Shown here: piece by piece, positions 5,963 to 6,718 of the stretch
Layout: every line of letters starts with the position of its first letter
Position numbering within the stretch: position 1 is the first letter of the stretch
DNA from: Erysipelotrichaceae bacterium
GTDB lineage: Bacteria > Bacillota_I > Bacilli_A > Erysipelotrichales > Erysipelotrichaceae
Direction of reading: 5' to 3'
DNA length: 6,718 bases
NCBI GenBank assembly: GCA_900754715.1
Contig: CAAEDX010000118.1
Coordinates: 1-6,718, forward strand
The notes under the pieces: generated by a model
The model's input: only the letters and a program-made list of their open reading frames with translations
Database searches by the model: none
What the model was told of the DNA's origin: nothing
Position numbers and translations under genes: made by a program

Positions 5963-6490
5963 ATGAAAAGACGGATCGCATGGGGAACATGCGCGCTTGA
6001 TGAAATCGAGCTCGTCTATGAAAAAGCTGAAGAAAACACCGCGATCGCCGATCAGCTGGAACAATTAGAGCTGCAAGCATTAAACGAAGCAAAAGCGAAT
6101 ATCGGCATGTTTCCGAGCGATGATCATAAGATCCTTCTTCCCGAACAATTTGACGCGTTGTCTGATAACGACAAAGAGATCCTCATCATGCTCACGGGCA
6201 ATAAAGGTCTTTCTGGCCTGCAAACCGATATGGAGACAGCCACAATCAAGATCAGACTGTCTTCGCTGATTCCAAGGGTCCAGGCCTGCACCATTTTTTC
6301 GATATTGAACACCCTGGAAAAACTGGATGGCGCGATCAATGTCCTCATTCCTAAATGGACCTTGGAGCTTTACGTCCCATTGGGCGGCAGAAAGGGATTA
6401 TCGCAATGGGAACTGCTGATCATGCAGCTGTATCCATGGCTGTCCATACGTGAGCTCTCCACAAATGAAACAGCTGTTTCTTCCTCATAA
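5963..6490 (+). CDS. Hypothetical protein, operon partner of the HTH-NTPase-CYTH protein
   Basis: The product is a 175-residue soluble-looking protein from the start at 5963 (MKRRIAWG); the in-frame Met at 5957 lacks spacing for its ribosome binding site and would add two residues. I recognise no family. There is no signal peptide or clear membrane segment. Residues about 11-48 are an acidic helix rich in Glu, Ala and Leu (LDEIELVYEKAEENTAIAD). Residues about 60-125 look helical with a loop LTGNKGLSGL (77-86), and residues 126-141 are beta-like (INVLIPKWTLELYVPL). The gap to the upstream stop is 12 bases and no promoter lies between, so the two genes should be co-expressed. A joint role in the same process is inference from the operon alone. 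It ends just before a terminator. Confidence 0.8.
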   Translation: MKRRIAWGTCALDEIELVYEKAEENTAIADQLEQLELQALNEAKANIGMFPSDDHKILLPEQFDALSDNDKEILIMLTGNKGLSGLQTDMETATIKIRLSSLIPRVQACTIFSILNTLEKLDGAINVLIPKWTLELYVPLGGRKGLSQWELLIMQLYPWLSIRELSTNETAVSSS

Positions 6491-6523
6491 GTGCAGCTGC
6501 AATAAAAGAATTACACATCTGAT

Positions 6524-6553
6524 CTTCTGTTGGATCAAATGCAGAAGTTTTTT
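6524..6553 (+). terminator. Rho-independent terminator of the operon
   Basis: CTTCTG (6524-6529) pairs with CAGAAG (6542-6547) across a 12-base loop, followed directly by six T (6548-6553). It lies about 35 bases after the stop of the 175-residue protein. The six-pair stem is modest, so the stronger hairpin downstream may serve as a back-up. Confidence 0.7.
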
Positions 6554-6588
6554 GGAAAAGCGGCTTGACTAATAAGGATTTCTATTTC

Positions 6589-6628
6589 AAAAGAACCAGA
6601 ATGCAATGTGAACATTCTGGTTCTTTTT
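6589..6628. terminator. Bidirectional terminator between convergent genes
   Basis: AAAAGAACCAGAATG (6589-6603) and CATTCTGGTTCTTTT (6613-6627) form a perfect 15-pair stem around a nine-base loop. The A-run on one side and T-run on the other make it work in either direction. It sits between the plus-strand operon and the end of a minus-strand gene, as expected for a shared terminator. Confidence 0.88.
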
Positions 6629-6635
6629 ATCTTCA

Positions 6636-6718
6636 TTATGACTCGCCAGCAAAAAAATCTTTCAAATCATTTTTTTCATCAAAGAGAACACCTTCGATGA
6701 TATTGAATAATCCCCATG
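6636..6718 (-). CDS. C-terminal end of a minus-strand gene cut by the window edge
   Basis: Of the three minus-strand frames entering from the right edge only this one stays open to a stop near the terminator. It gives 26 codons ending in TAA at 6636-6638, with a translation that includes GLFNIIEGVLFDEKNDLKDF and ends AGES. The other two frames stop within about 20 codons. The stop lies eight bases from the bidirectional hairpin, the normal spacing for a gene end. The sequence is too short for family assignment. Confidence 0.5.
   Translation of the reverse strand, partial: WGLFNIIEGVLFDEKNDLKDFFAGES

Overview
The window looks like chromosomal DNA of a Bacillota (Firmicutes) bacterium. Ribosome binding sites are strong and purine-rich (AGGAGGG, GGGGGA, AAGGGG), terminators are of the hairpin plus U-run type, and there are VanZ/RDD membrane proteins and a FIVAR-repeat wall protein with a sortase-like anchor. 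The wall-protein style and moderate base composition would fit a gut Erysipelotrichia-like lineage, but that placement is inference. There are no tRNA, rRNA, CRISPR or transposase genes.

Left part, minus strand (about 206-3123). A VanZ-RDD fusion membrane protein (1960-3057) has its own promoter region and ribosome binding site. Downstream of it lies the remnant of a large cell-wall protein (378-1856): the tail of a beta-sandwich module followed by six helical FIVAR-type repeats. This gene is damaged at both ends. It has no signal peptide, start signal or N-terminal module. An in-frame TAG at 378-380 separates the repeats from an otherwise intact 37-codon anchor (LPTTA, hydrophobic stretch, RKRK tail; 264-377). 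A strong minus-strand terminator at 206-245 follows the anchor.

Middle (3124-4528). A divergent intergenic region carries an extended -10 promoter for a plus-strand monocistronic gene (3265-4464). It encodes a 399-residue mostly helical protein of unknown function and ends at its own terminator (4503-4525).

Right part (4577-6553). A two-gene plus-strand operon is preceded by a 33-bp imperfect dyad overlapping the promoter. The first gene (4637-5950) encodes an unusual three-part protein: XRE helix-turn-helix, P-loop NTPase/kinase-like domain (AAA_28 type) and a CYTH triphosphate-tunnel domain with its catalytic residues present. The second gene (5963-6490) encodes a 175-residue protein of unknown function whose ribosome binding site adjoins and partly overlaps the first gene's stop codon. 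A terminator follows.

The right edge (6636-6718) holds the last 26 codons of a minus-strand gene. It converges on the operon and shares a perfect 15-bp bidirectional terminator. The most interesting unit is the HTH-NTPase-CYTH operon with its candidate operator: the gene looks built to sense or process a nucleotide or phosphorylated small molecule and to control its own expression.
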